Shown: piece by piece, positions 46,581-64,000 of the stretch | Numbering within the stretch: position 1 is the stretch's first letter | How the letters are laid out: every line of letters begins with the position of its first letter | From: Oryzias latipes | Taxonomy: Eukaryota > Chordata > Actinopteri > Beloniformes > Adrianichthyidae | Length of the DNA stretch: 64,000 nucleotides | Assembly: GCF_002234675.1 (NCBI RefSeq) | Contig: NC_019862.2 | Location: 26,982,707-27,046,706 of the forward strand | Reading direction: 5' to 3' | Translations under genes and position numbers: made by a program | Notes under the pieces: model-generated | Seen by the model: the letters and a program-made list of their open reading frames with translations, nothing else | Told to the model about the DNA's origin: nothing | Databases searched by the model: none

Positions 46581-47284
46581 TCAAGTGCATCTTGAAAAAC
46601 CAAGTCATTTTGCTTACCTAATCATTTCTCTACAACTAAGCTTTACCTATAGATCTAATTAAAGCATGGCGGTCAAGCAAGAAACCAGCTCACTACACCC
46701 CAAAATTTCATTGATTCCTGTAGGATCCTCACTGGTCGTTCTGTCTAAGCAGGAAGTGGATTGTTTTTCATTCTTTTTGCTCCAAACCACTTGATAAGTG
46801 AGATACCTGATCAATAAAGTCATATTTTTGAAACCAGGAACATAGTAAAAAACCCCATGACACTTCAAAACAATTTTATTCGTGAAAGTTTCAAAGCAAA
46901 GTCCAAAGCCCCGCCAGAATGACATGCTTTTGACAAGCAGGTTTGTAGTAAAGCAGCTTTGTCTGAAATTAACAGATTTCATTTGTAAACAATACAAAAA
47001 AAGATTCTTAAATTAATTATGTAAATCAATGATAAAACGACACTTTATTCATGTTAAGTCTTTTCACTCAATCCTTAAAATAAAGTTTGTTCTCAGAGTA
47101 CATGATCAGTGTGTTTTTGTTGCTACAAGCTGTAATCTTATAGATGATTAAGTCTTCAAGAGGTGGGGAAGTTCTAATTCACATCAGACATTCGATTTTT
47201 CTTCTCATTTTTTCTTCCAAGATTTAAAATAGTCTTCAGCAGAGTACCAAACAGCTGCCAAGAGCAGAGACTTGTCAGCTGAGT

Positions 47285-47640
47285 GGGCTCAGCCAAAAGT
47301 CCATCCATCTTTTTAACCCACTGTATCCATTTTGGGCTCACAGGGCTGCAGCCTGGCTACTGTTGGGCCAAGGCAGGGCACACTCTGAAAAGGTCGCCAG
47401 CCTGTCGCAGGGCTACAAAATCACACACCCAGGGACAATTCAGAGAAATCAATCAATCCATGAAGCATGTCTTTGGACTGTGGGTGGAAGCCAAAGTTAT
47501 CCGGAAAAAATCCATGCATGCACGAATAGAGTATCTGTACTCCACACAGAAAGGTCCCTTCTGGGATTTGAACTGTGTCTTTCTTTGCTGTGAGGCAAAG
47601 CGCTAACCACTGCGCCCCCCTGCAGCACCCACTCAAAGTC
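47285..47640 (-). mobile_element. SINE with L2-type tail, minus orientation
   Basis: The 3' end carries GGTCGCCAGCCTGTCGCAGG, and the tRNA-related head is at GAGGCAAAGCGCTAACCACT (about 47592). The same family occurs in plus orientation at 62290-62580. Confidence 0.75.
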
Positions 47641-48059
47641 AATAATCTTTTCATAATCTTTGTCAATAATAAATTCTGATCATAAAGGAATAAAAATGTT
47701 AGATATGAAATAAATAGAACAAAACTGTCTGATAATTGTTGGACCTTTCAATTTCTACACTAATCTCTCAGCAATTCCTCCCCGCTTTAAGATTGTTGTC
47801 ATTAACACATGGATGTCGTAAAAATAAGTCCTGAGCTCTGAAGCAAGCTCACTACGTTTTTTTGGCTTTGCTAACTGGTTTACTGCCTTACACCTGCTGA
47901 CACGTTTTAACTTGGACCCGGTCAAACCCTCATGACAATCATTCCTTGAACACTTTAGCTGAGATAATGACGACGGTTGTCAGGAGATTCCAAAAATTTC
48001 CTACATGAAACAGACTGGAACCGCCTACTTTTTCTACCGCCATTGGTTTGTCAGTTGGA

Positions 48060-48205
48060 ATTAATGAAACCCTGCAACAGACTGGCAACCTGTCCAGAGT
48101 GTCCCCTGCCTTTGCCCACAAGTGGCCGGGATAGGCTCCGGCAGCCCCGTGACCCCGAAAAGGGATAAAACGGAAGAAGATGAATGGATGGATGAATGTC
48201 TTTGC
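48060..48205 (+). mobile_element. L2-type tail with (ATGGATGG)n end
   Basis: CAACCTGTCCAGAGTGTCCC, GGGATAGGCTCCGGCAGCC and a short ATGGATGG end. Confidence 0.75.
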
Positions 48206-51200
48206 CTTAGTTCTTGAAAAATTACAAGCATTTTTGCTTTAGTTTTTTCACATTATTGTGTTTTTATTGCGATCCATTTGAAACTTAGCATAGATTAGAA
48301 GAAGGAGGAGAATAGAGAAAGGAAATAAAAAAAAAACCTCTTTTCTCTGCTGCACCAGCAACAAAACCAAAACATCTTATTCATCTTCCTCACATAATGA
48401 GATCTAAAAGTTTGATGCAACTCTGAGAGATTTACATCCACCCAGAACTAGTCTAAAATTAGAAGATGTTGCCCTGATTTATGTGGAAAAGTTGGAGGTG
48501 GGGGCAAATTCCATGGCTGCTGCAGGCAGGAAGTTTTGGAATCTCCATGGAAATTAAGGCAAAACACAGAGCTGCACTATTAATTTTTACAATGATCACA
48601 CAGGGTTTTTTATGTTCTCATAAATTCTCAGACCTAGTCAGATGATTTGTCGATTTTCTGTAAATCTGCCAGGTCACATCTCTTTATGATTAAAATTTAG
48701 ATTTGAATGCAAACATTTAGAAGAAAAGAAACAGATTTTTTCATTTGGCAAGAAGGAATTTCTTTAAATTTCAAGAACCCAGACATCTGTGGTTGATCCA
48801 CATGACTGATGTTGTGGTCAAGGCAGAACCACTTGTGATGAAATAATGATGATAAATGCGTCAGCGGTGAGCACAGTCGCAGGAATTCAAGCAAGTGTCC
48901 AGATGTGAGGGGAATGCATTAACGTGCAATGCAGTTTTCCTCCTCCTGGCTGGAGAATGATGAGTTAGGGACACATGAGACTCCATCAGAAATGAGTGTC
49001 AGTCTCTGAGACAGTTCAAACTTGGCAGTGTCTGGAGTCACATAAGCCTGAGCAGGCTCCCCTTCACGTCACTCACAGTTTAGAGGGGGGCTCGTGTCTT
49101 ACATGCAGTGAGACTGAAGTCAAGGATTTGAAACGTGATCAGTGTGAACATAGATGAGACCAAAATAATGGTAAATCACAGACACCATGGTGCCGCATGT
49201 GTCAGTGCTGAAACTGGTGTTCAACATATGGAGATTTATTATTGCAGGCCTTTAAGGCGAAGGAAAGTGGCACTGGGCTACAAAAAAAAAAGAGGCAGCT
49301 GGAGGAAAATGTTTGGCATCTGTGGAATGATTTTCCAGCCTCACTGGGGGAAGAAGGCAGGCAAAAATATTTACAGTTTACGAAGGAAGTTTCTCGTTAA
49401 AACATCTTAGAAATGTACCAGAGAAAAAATGTAAAAAATTCTTACAGGCGTTAAGATAACATTGCAATAGACATGGATCTGTAAAACCTCCTGACTCACT
49501 TTGAGGTCTTTTTCTAAAGGAATACATTATTTGTGTCATGTTGTATGTACACTTTGTCATGGAATAAAACCTTCTTAACATGGGGTTTCAAACATGTTTT
49601 TTATTTAATTAAACTAACTAATGAAACACTTTAACTTCCCTGCAACTCTGAACAACCTGGCAGTAAAATAATATTGCCTTGTAAAGTTGTGATCCCATTT
49701 AAACATTCAGTTGATATACGGGCCTCAAGGCAACCTTTCATAGACACCTGATTCTAACGTGATGCTTCATTATCTCTGTGACATAAACTTTGTCTGAATG
49801 TGGGCTGAGGATAAGTCTATTATAGATACGAAACAAATAATTTCATGACATACTTTTGGACCTGGATCAATCTCAAGGATCTCCAGACTGAACTGGAGAG
49901 TACGCAGGAAACGTCTTCATGCCAGAAGTCACACCAGCTGACACAAATGTTTTGAGAAGAAGGAAGAAGAGAGGAGGTGTCAGTAACATGTTAAAGCTTA
50001 GAAAATTTCAGACCTCAATCCCACTATAGACATTCTATATTTGCAGTGCATCACATCATGTGTGATGTGATGCACTGCAATCCACGCCAGTACAGTGTTT
50101 ATTTAGTGCTCGGGATCTTTTTACAAGCCCTAAACCTTTGTCTATCACAGGGTGGTACAGCCCTGGTCCAGCTGGCATCTTTCACTCTGCTTGTTTTCTA
50201 GCTTTTCCTGCCCCTCTGACCCACTGATTACTTTACCTACTCAGGTGTGTTCAGTCCATTTAAACCTGAGCAGGCAAAGCTAGATGGAAAATCTGCAATG
50301 ACAGCAAAACAAACGGCAAACCTGAAGGGCGGGAAGTAAAGCTGTTGTTTATAGGAACAAACTGTGTCGAACTAAAACGTTGAAAACTCTGACATATACT
50401 TGAAGAATTTGGTGAATGTAAAACTTTCATGTTTGACAATGCAAAGAAAGATTACAGAATTATAAAACTTTTGCATGACTTTTGGAAAAATACTTATTTT
50501 GAGCTAATTATACATGGACTTACAAAGGCAATCCTGGCTTTCAGGAGTATAGCAGAAGTGGAACGTGTCTGTGCAGCACAAAGAAGGGCTTTGATGACCT
50601 TATTCAGGTGCTCAGCTTTAGCTCAGATATTAGTTTGCAACCAAAATATGTTATTCATTTACTATTCCTTAGTAGTCTCTGAACTCGTCAGTCCATTTGC
50701 CAATTAAATAGACTATTAACGATAACGTGTGATATCGACCCCTCCATTGGTATAGTTTTTTTTTAAGTTTGAAAAAGTTTTTAGCTTTGAAATTCATGGT
50801 TTAAAACTAACATAACCAGAGGTATGGAACACAATTGTGAATAAACCCTTGGAACATTGTAGTTTAGTGGAGCTTCGCCTGGTTTTTTAGACATTTTTCA
50901 TGTGTTTTTAAGTTTGTCTTTGCTTTTTTGGGGGGATTTATACATTTTATTTAGTTTGATAATGTGTTATAAAACATAAAAACAGTTTGATCTTAATGTT
51001 TGTGATTTTGCAGTAATGAAATGAGACTACTTCTTACTCCACATTTAGCTTTTTTGTCAGTTTTATATTCATTGTGGAATTATTGTTTAATATTATGAAT
51101 AATATCTTCAAAAAATAGAAACTATGGTTGTACTAAAAAGATGGATTGTCACAAAAAAGACAGTTTTAAAGATAAATGAATAGAGCAAATTGTTAAGTCG

Positions 51201-51280
51201 AAAAAAAAAAACCTCAAAAAGGCCCCTGACTCTAAAGGGTTAAGCCATAAATGATTAGTTCAATTAAACAAGTTCAAAGC
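48206..51280. other. Intergenic DNA downstream of amotl2
   Basis: No gene recognised. It contains the perfect hairpin at 50041-50080. No other feature is supported. Confidence 0.4.
50041..50080. repeat. Perfect 18-bp inverted repeat, 4-nt loop
   Basis: Arms TTGCAGTGCATCACATCA and TGATGTGATGCACTGCAA are perfect complements around TGTG. Confidence 0.95.
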
Positions 51281-52898
51281 GTGTTTGGTATATATTAGGA
51301 CTTTTAATCTATTATTGTGAAATGCAGAGACATAACAGAAAAAACATTTCTTTTACAAAAGTTCACAGCGACATCATGGAGCTGGAGCAAAGCACATCGG
51401 CAGTGCTTCTTGTATTTGTCACCAGACATAACTTAAAGGTGAAGGACATCTTTGGCACATGAAAACCAAAACAGTTTACAGACATAGAAATGACTAACAC
51501 ACAAAAATATATTAACTTTTCTTGCTTCAAACAGCCATTCGTGTAAACATTCAGGAAAAAATAAAAGATAGGAAAAATCCAAACTAAGAAATGGCATTGA
51601 CCAGCATATGCGTTATGGGGGAAAATCTGAAAGAGCTTGATGTGAAATATCAGTTCAGGTTTCACATGCAATCTTTGCACTTCAGAAAACTCTGTGTGTT
51701 TGTTTCCACTAGCTGAAGCTGAATCTCATTAGAATCCCTCAATTACATTTATAGGCCTTTCAATCTAGAGACAATAGAAAACTGTGACACTTTCCAGTTC
51801 AAGAAAGAGCATTTTCCTTAAAAACAGTAGTCTACATTCAGCAGTGTTCAGTAATCCTACATTAAGCAGGGAGAAATAAATAGAGGCGTCCATTGCTAAG
51901 CGTAGAGTTCACTCAGAGAATGCGAGATAGCTGAGCAATGAAGAAAACATGGTCGAATATATCACAGTGATAGAGACAACAAATAGAGTAGCAAATGCAG
52001 GCCAGTTATAGCCACCCATTACTGTGCTTATGATAGAACCAGCTACCATCGCCCAAAAGAAATCAGCGGCTCCGGGAAGGAATCATGTGGAGAATGTGTG
52101 CCATTTTTACAAGGCCGAGGGGTCAGACTTTAGATAGCCTTTTTCTTTAACTGGAGCATTACCCCAGCGAGGAATGTGAGAAGATTAGCTCCAGAGTGTC
52201 ATCAGAGGGCAGCAAAATGTTGGGCGGTAGCCATTTGAGGCCCCAAACATTAATCCGGGATCTGGAAAATTGGACCCCAGTGAAACACTGTCAATCCTCG
52301 AAGGCTTTTTTAGGAGAGAAAAACGAAGGCGCATTGCGAGCTCCACATTCAAAATTCCCCACTAAGATGTGAGCAGGAGCTTTAAATGTATTTTCACAGA
52401 GGGGCAACTGTGAATTTAAATCTGGGCTGAAACAGAATAATCCTCAGACATGACAGTAAAACACATAGCATGCTTATTCTGGGTTTCTTTATAAATATTC
52501 CTATTACTTTAAATGGTGTGCTAACATAAATGCTACAGTAAACTTAAGATAAACAAAAAAAATAAGAATAATCATATAGTTATGGAAATATAATTTAACA
52601 AGGTGAGCACACGAACACAAGTCATTTATCAAACTGTCACATCATCAAGAGCAGCTTTTTTTGAATATAAATATACATTGTCAAACAAAACACAAACAAC
52701 ATGCACCACCAGCAGCTCAGTTCCTGTCGTCTCACAGAATACTGTCCAGGTACCTTGAAGAATTCTCACTGTCCAAATGAGGAACGTGCAGACGCAGCAG
52801 AAGGACAGCTCAGCTCTCCTCTGCAAGCTGCACCGTCGCTGTGTCAAACCAGACATCCAAGCAGGTCTTGAAGACCTCAGGAAAACGCTTCTGTCTCC
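51281..52898 (-). other. amotl2: Probable amotl2 3' UTR
   Basis: It follows the TGA at 52901-52899. A minus-strand ATTAAA variant near 51302 is the best polyadenylation candidate, which would give a UTR of about 1.6 kb. The block 51840-52400 is non-repetitive and looks constrained by eye. The extent is uncertain. Confidence 0.35.
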
Positions 52899-58397
<5,499 letters not shown>

Positions 58398-58738
58398 TCA
58401 CTTTTAAAGTTCATCAGCTCTCAATAGTATCCCAAAAATACGGTTCTCATGAGCAGCTGTTGAAGACAAGAACCAAAGAGGAATCACTGCAGACCATTTA
58501 TTTAGAAAAGCACTTCAATGTATAGAGAAAGATGGTTAAACGAACAACAAAGCCAACCCAAATATATCAGAGACATTCACAATTTTAGAAAAAAAGATCC
58601 AGTTCTGCATAAAACTCAAAATACAAACAAAACTTTGAGATCCAACAGCAATAAATCATGAAAATAATGCAGATCCAGTTAGGAATATATTCTTAAAAAA
58701 GGAAAAAAAAACGTGTGTGAAGAAAACCTCAAACTTAC

Positions 58739-59040
58739 CACTTTGGAGTGGCATCACAAAGACAGTATCTTTGGGAAAAAGGATGTTTAATGTTAAATCA
58801 ATAGCAGTCTCCAGAGCTCCTTTACTCCGTGAACATGTGCGCGCGCGCCGGCGGCCAGCCGTGAAGTGAGCGGAGCGCAGCGCGCGGCGCTCTAATCAGT
58901 AACTGAGGGCCGATTGTTCGCTGCGCCTGGAATGAGAGGAATGTAAAGGCTGCGAGTCCCTGTGGGATCGACAGCAGGAGCAGGGGGGAAGAAGGAGGAG
59001 GAGGAGGAGGAAGAGAAGGGGGAAGGAGGAGCATGAAAAG
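58739..59040 (-). promoter_or_regulatory. amotl2: amotl2 noncoding first exon and GC-rich promoter
   Basis: A GTAAGT donor (58738-58733) closes a 5' exon. The sequence upstream is GC-rich (GCGCGCGCGCCGGCGGCC near 58840). Two GGAATG sites (58929-58934 and 58938-58943) in direct orientation match the TEAD consensus. The transcription start was not pinned. A GGA-rich run lies at 58994-59030. Confidence 0.6.
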
Positions 59041-62000
59041 AAGAGCAGCAGCACTGCCTCATCTGGGCACTTGTGTCATGTAAACAAGTGTTTTTCTCAG
59101 GAATTTAAAGTCCACCGTTAAAACATTTGCATACCCAAAGGAAAAAAAAAACGACTGGACGTTGATACTGCAGGAAGTTCAAAGAAGTAATGTAGCACCA
59201 AAGAGGTTTTTTCTATGGTTTTCCTGGAAGATACACTTGGGAATTAGTAACTGTAAACTGTTAGTTTTGTGACCCCTTATAAATCCAATTTTTTTATTTC
59301 TAAACATCTCTAAAACAAACAAACCTATAGCAGTTTGTATTCAGTAGTAAAAGTATTTTAAATAAAAAGGAAAATGTGTTTTTGGGGGAAGTTTTTGAGT
59401 TGTATCTTTCTAGAAAAAAAATTGTTTGTCTGTTTTTTGTGAATAAACTTGGACATTTCTGCATTTTTTTTTGTTTGTTTCCAACACAGAAGGACACCAA
59501 TACAACTAAAAGTAAACAAAAGAGAAAAGGATTTCTAATGAAAAAGGTTAAAATATAAAAAATTGAAAGACCACTGTGGGTTTGTGACATGATTATGATG
59601 ACAATGAGGCAGCCTTTAATTCTATCAAATCAAGCAGTCTAGAGTTGAAATTACCTTTAAATCAGGGGTATCAGAGGGGAAAATAGCTGAAGAACCCTTA
59701 TGAAAATTAATGAAAATTATTTTGCAATGGGATACTTTCCATTTCTCTGCATAGAACAGAAATGAATGTAAATGTACACACATGTAGAAACATTTTTATC
59801 TAAATTTCTGTGAATTTTTGATTTGAAAAAAGGAAAAAATGTGCCTAAAATTTTTTTAATCTGGCTTGATTTGAAATGTTACATATTCACTAATGTATGC
59901 TCCCTGTAAACTAAATGACGTTAACAGAAAATAACACAAATAGTTATCTTATTCAAAAGTCCAAACCACTGTGTTGTTGTTGTTTTTTTTAACACAGAAA
60001 CAAATAAATCTCATCTTTGAGGCTCTGAAGGTCAAGTCGCCACAGGTTGCTGCCACAGTTAACGATGGCTTAAAATGTAATTTAGCCAAACACAGTACAG
60101 AAATTGTATACACGGTTCTTAGAACGTGCCGGAGCCCCCATACTATTACTTTTAGGACAGGAGCCTGCAGGCTGCAGAAATCTGAACACAGGCCGCATTT
60201 GTCCCACGGGCCGGACTTTGGACGTGCCTCTTTTAGACGGTCCAAATCTAAAAAAAGCATGACCGTGTTTTCTTCAGTGTAAAGAAATAACGGCTTATCT
60301 ACTAGTTACCGTCTAGAAAAGCAGAACACTCTCCTAATGAATTGAGACATTACTTTTTCAGACAGCGTTTTGTTTGCCTGGCTCTGGTAAATATGTAAGC
60401 TGAGGCCCGTGCCAGTTAATTGCAGAGTGTGTGTCTGTGTGTGTGGACGTGGTGTGGGAGAGGGAGGGAGGGAGGGTGTGTGCGGAGCATGCTGCCTGCC
60501 AGCTGTCTGTGGACTCAAATCCCTGTCGCCTCCTTTAATAGGAGCTCTGAGAGATGCATTGTTCTCCCCAAAAAGCAGACATGGCGGGGGCAGCCCTGCC
60601 ATCTGCCGACACCCCCCCCAGCCCACGACCCCTACCCTTCTCCACCAACAGCACCAGCACTTCCTTCACAATCACACCCATACATGTGGATGGAGGCACG
60701 GATCAGCTGGCGGTGATGGGGTTGGGCCATGGTATTGAGGCTTTAGCATGAAAAGCATTATCCTAATGTGATGACTGAGGGTTGCGGAGGACTAAACAAG
60801 TCTCTGCGTGTTTTGCAGGCGATGCACAGACTCTTGGGTATTATTCCTGAGTCACAGGCAAACAGGGCTCATTTGCATGGCAGTTGGATCCAACAGTTGC
60901 TTTAGGATCCTGGACAACAACTGATGTTCATCAGGCGGATTTTTTCATGTTGTAAATCATCTGGGTTGACAAGATTGCATTTTTCCAACTCCTTAATTTA
61001 CTTTCATTTTACAAAATGAGTCATTTCTGTTTCACTATGTGCTGTCATTGTGAGAGAGCATGCCTGGCATCATCAGTTTGCAAATATTTCTGGATCTACT
61101 GAAATGTTATCTCCTTACCAATGTTTGAGTTGTAAAGACCGTTGACTAGTCTACTTTAAAATGTAAAGGCATAAAGTGGTATTAAAACAAAGCTAGATGA
61201 ACAGATTCTAGATCAACAACAACTATTTTAAAAAAGATCTTTATGAGTTTTTCACATTGTTGTGAAGGAATTCCCCCCCACTCTTCCTAGAAAATAGCTT
61301 GATCACAATTTTTTCCATCACAAAGTTTCTTTCCTATGCCAATCTGCAAATGGACTATTACCTATGGCTGTACTTAAACCACAAATAACTAAACTTCCAC
61401 TCCCGTAAAATTGATAAAATAGTGCTGATATAAGTCTCTGTACAAGATGAGAAACGTTTACCCACTTAAGACAAAAGTCTCAGGCGTCCAAGTCTTTACA
61501 TGACAACAAAACAATAGCTATTGCAGAATTGGCTGCCTGGTTTTGAAAATGATGAGAGGATTTTTGTTGTTGTTGTTTCGATTGGGTCTGCTTGACCATT
61601 TTCAACATTACCAAGCCCCCACATTGCATTTCTACATTCCAAGCCAATCAAGATGTACCAAATGTTGTAGGTTTGTTTCAAAAGGGAGCAATTTCCCATT
61701 GACATGGCTGTTAAACAGTCCAAAACGATGCCACAAATAAATCTTTGTACAGTCCAGTGTCAAAAACGTTTTTGATGTTTATTGTTGTATGTATTCTTCT
61801 CAGATAAATCTATTCTTTCAAATTTTATTGGAGCTCAAATTTCTGCCTCATTAAGGATATGATTATTTAATTGACACGTGGAAAGACTTATAGAGTAGCT
61901 AAACAAAACATTTACTTTACTTTGTCCCGCCCAACTGCCCATTTTTGGAAACTCCCGTTAACGTGTCCAACCTATTTTAGGCTTAGTTTCTGCCTTTCAG

Positions 62001-62289
62001 AATCACTTGACAGGGATGTATATAGTTATTTCACATGGTTCTGCTGTTTACAACTGTTCAGTTCTTTGGTATGAAGTACGACGGCTTGCGTTGAAAATAC
62101 CAGCTTCCTGGCTGAGCATGAAAGATTTAAATGGTAGAGGCTCAAAACACACAAAGGACTCTGAAACTTGGATAAACAACCAAAAGGTTCTTAAGTTTGC
62201 CTCAGACTGCATTGTCCCTCCCTCAGAAGAGGGTTCAAATGCAGATAAAAAACATCACTTCTTAAATCCAGGGTCGGGACTACCAATGT
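59041..62289. other. Upstream flank of amotl2, no gene seen
   Basis: AT-rich to about 60400, with a possible decayed hAT piece near 60000-60240 (GTCCCACGGGCCGGACTTTG). Then a GC-richer, non-repetitive block (60480-60900) with an AP-1-like TGAGTCA (60849) and an ATTTGCAT octamer (60870). No coding exon could be supported. Confidence 0.4.
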
Positions 62290-62585
62290 GGGCTGCATGG
62301 TGGCGCAGTGTTTACCGCTCTTGCCCTGGTTTGGATCCCGGCTAGCACCTTTGTGTGTGGAGTTTGCAGTCCAGTCCAAAAACATGCTTTATAGGCTGAT
62401 TGATGTCTCTAAACTGTTCCCAGGTGAGACAGTATAGCTGTGTGATTGTGTAGCCCTACAACAGACTGGCAACCTGTCCAGGGTGTATCCCGCCTTTGCC
62501 CAACACTAGCATGGACAGGCTCTGGCAGTCCTGTGACCCCAAAAGGGACAGAGCGGGATAAGAAAATTGATGGATGGATGGACTA
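62290..62585 (+). mobile_element. SINE with L2-type tail and ATGGATGG end
   Basis: Head GGCTGCATGGTGGCGCAGTG (62291) with a B-box-like TTTGGATCC, tail CAACCTGTCCAGGGTGTATC and ATGGATGG at the end. Same family as 47285-47640. Confidence 0.8.
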
Positions 62586-63815
62586 CTAAGATGAGCACAT
62601 CTATGGTTCATATCAGAGTGTGTCACCTCAGATGGTCTTTTTTTCCTTTGGACAGGTGTGAAAGCTCACTTTACCCATGGTTTTGACCAAAAAGGCCACT
62701 GTGCCTCACATTAAAAGCAAGGATAGTGATGCTATTTTATGCTTTTGCAGGTGAATCTGAAAACATGTGGAGTGTTCAGTGGACTAAAGAGGACTTAAAG
62801 TTGGAACGTGTGAACATGCAGAATTTGGAGAGGCATTGGCATTAAGCCCTTTCCTAACAAGATGAGCAACTGCTCTTAAAACAAATTTCTTTAGTGTGTC
62901 TTCCAAACAATAAAACAATCCATTTGACAAAGAAATTACACTCTTTCCCATAAAGATTAACATTGACAGTTACTGTTTCTTTGCCTTTTTTCCCTCTAGA
63001 AATGTGCTGACACCTAAATGCCCAAAGGGAGTTAACTGACAAAACCTCCTTTTTGGTAAAACCTGTGCAGAGCTTCAAAGATGAAGAGTGATTAACAGAT
63101 ATGTGGAAAAATAAGGACTTCTGACACCCTGGAGCTCCATCTTGCTTGGATAGGTGTGAAAAAGAAGACAACATTAAGGGTTGTGTGTTAGTGTTGTATG
63201 TGCTGGGATCTACATTTTTGAAATATAGGGATGGACTGATGTTGGTGTTTGAAATGCGTCTTACTTGGAATTCAATGCAGTGGTTTCCTGCATTGAAGAC
63301 AGTTTACATTCTCAGGTTCTTTATTTTTTCATTGTTTTGTGAGATGACAGCCGTAATATTGAACACATTTGTGGCTGGATATCAGGTATGCAGATGAGTT
63401 TATTTTTTTTTTTTAATTATGATGTACCTCCTTACATCTGAAGATTCCATGGCTTCAGACGTTCAGAAGGGTCCTGTTTGATTCCTGGTGTGTTTCTGAA
63501 GAACAAGAACGATTTACCTGAAGTCACAAATGATCCGCGTTCCTCTCCCCGGTCACAACAGAAAGTGGGATTTCAGTTGAACCACTTGAACCTGTTGACA
63601 ACTTAACCTAGGCCTTCTGGGTTGAGTGAGTTACTGAGGTGCGTGTAGTTGGACAGGTTAAATCCTCCAACACCTTATTTTGTTTCCTGCTAGGAACAAA
63701 TGGCCACATTCCTAAACAGGGATGTGATGGAAGCTCCTGTCTGCAAAACCTGTCTGTCTCCTTCTTTCCTGGGAATTACAATGAGGGTTTTTTTTAAGTG
63801 TTGCAACCTCTGATC

Positions 63816-63847
<32 letters not shown>

Positions 63848-64000
63848 TAGCAACAGAAGACAAGTGTTTGGAAATAGCATCAACAAACATTAGCAAAGAC
63901 AAGGTGAGAAACTTTCCCTGAAGTACCCCACTCTTCAGATGTAACAGAAAGGCTTCTCTGCACTCATTACTCAAGGAATTCCACACTACAACATAAAGGC
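62586..64000. other. Distal flank, no gene seen
   Basis: AT-rich with a T-run at about 63819-63843. No exon or other feature is supported. Confidence 0.4.

Noticed and set aside
47283..47666. Frames of 76-107 codons on both strands
   Set aside because: Inside a SINE with an L2-type tail. The peptide is repeat translation.
60409..60751. Three overlapping plus-strand frames near 60400-60750
   Set aside because: GT/GGGA-rich low complexity drives the open frames. No domain or splice context.

Overview
The window is vertebrate nuclear DNA, almost certainly from a ray-finned (teleost) fish. It has short coding exons with GT-AG splice sites, AT-rich introns, tRNA-derived SINEs with the usual fish L2-type 3' tails, hAT and TTAA-type transposon remnants, and protein products that match fish and human orthologues throughout. 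There are no bacterial features. Three multi-exon genes lie head to tail, all on the minus strand, so they read from high to low coordinates.

(1) arhgap45 (HMHA1 family; F-BAR, C1, RhoGAP), CDS about 17172 to 1709, 24 exons, about 1191 aa. (2) tjp3 (tight junction protein ZO-3; three PDZ domains, SH3, GUK), core CDS about 32836 to 19993, 29 core coding exons, about 1297 aa from the internal ATG. Candidate alternative first exons lie at 34391-34417, 35632-35721 and about 41630-41800. (3) amotl2 (angiomotin-like 2), CDS 58262 to 52899, ten coding exons, about 697 aa, with a GC-rich 5' exon and promoter near 58739-59040. I placed exon boundaries by hand from splice consensus and reading phase. 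In all three models the phases join without a break and the total CDS length is a multiple of three.

Layout: 1-1280 downstream flank with a SINE; 1281-17700 arhgap45; 17700-19680 spacer filled mostly by one TTAA-flanked element; 19680-41900 tjp3 with long 5' introns; 41900-51280 gene-poor intergenic DNA rich in transposon remnants (RTE-type LINE, hAT, nested MITE, SINEs); 51280-59040 amotl2; 59040-64000 upstream flank with no recognisable gene.

The three products are cortical or junctional scaffolds or regulators. ZO-3 and AMOTL2 both belong to the tight-junction/polarity network, and ARHGAP45 is a Rho-family GAP. Each ends in a C-terminal peptide resembling a PDZ ligand. That the neighbours work together is inference only.

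Main observations: the ZO-3 linker between PDZ2 and PDZ3 is built from about six alternating two-exon units; a (TG)15-T9 tract abuts an arhgap45 3' splice site, like CFTR exon 9; two direct GGAATG sites with a 3-bp gap lie in the amotl2 5' region; a family of TTAA-flanked elements carries a recurrent host-like first exon and, in one copy, a THAP-type exon; one intron has a GC-AG boundary.
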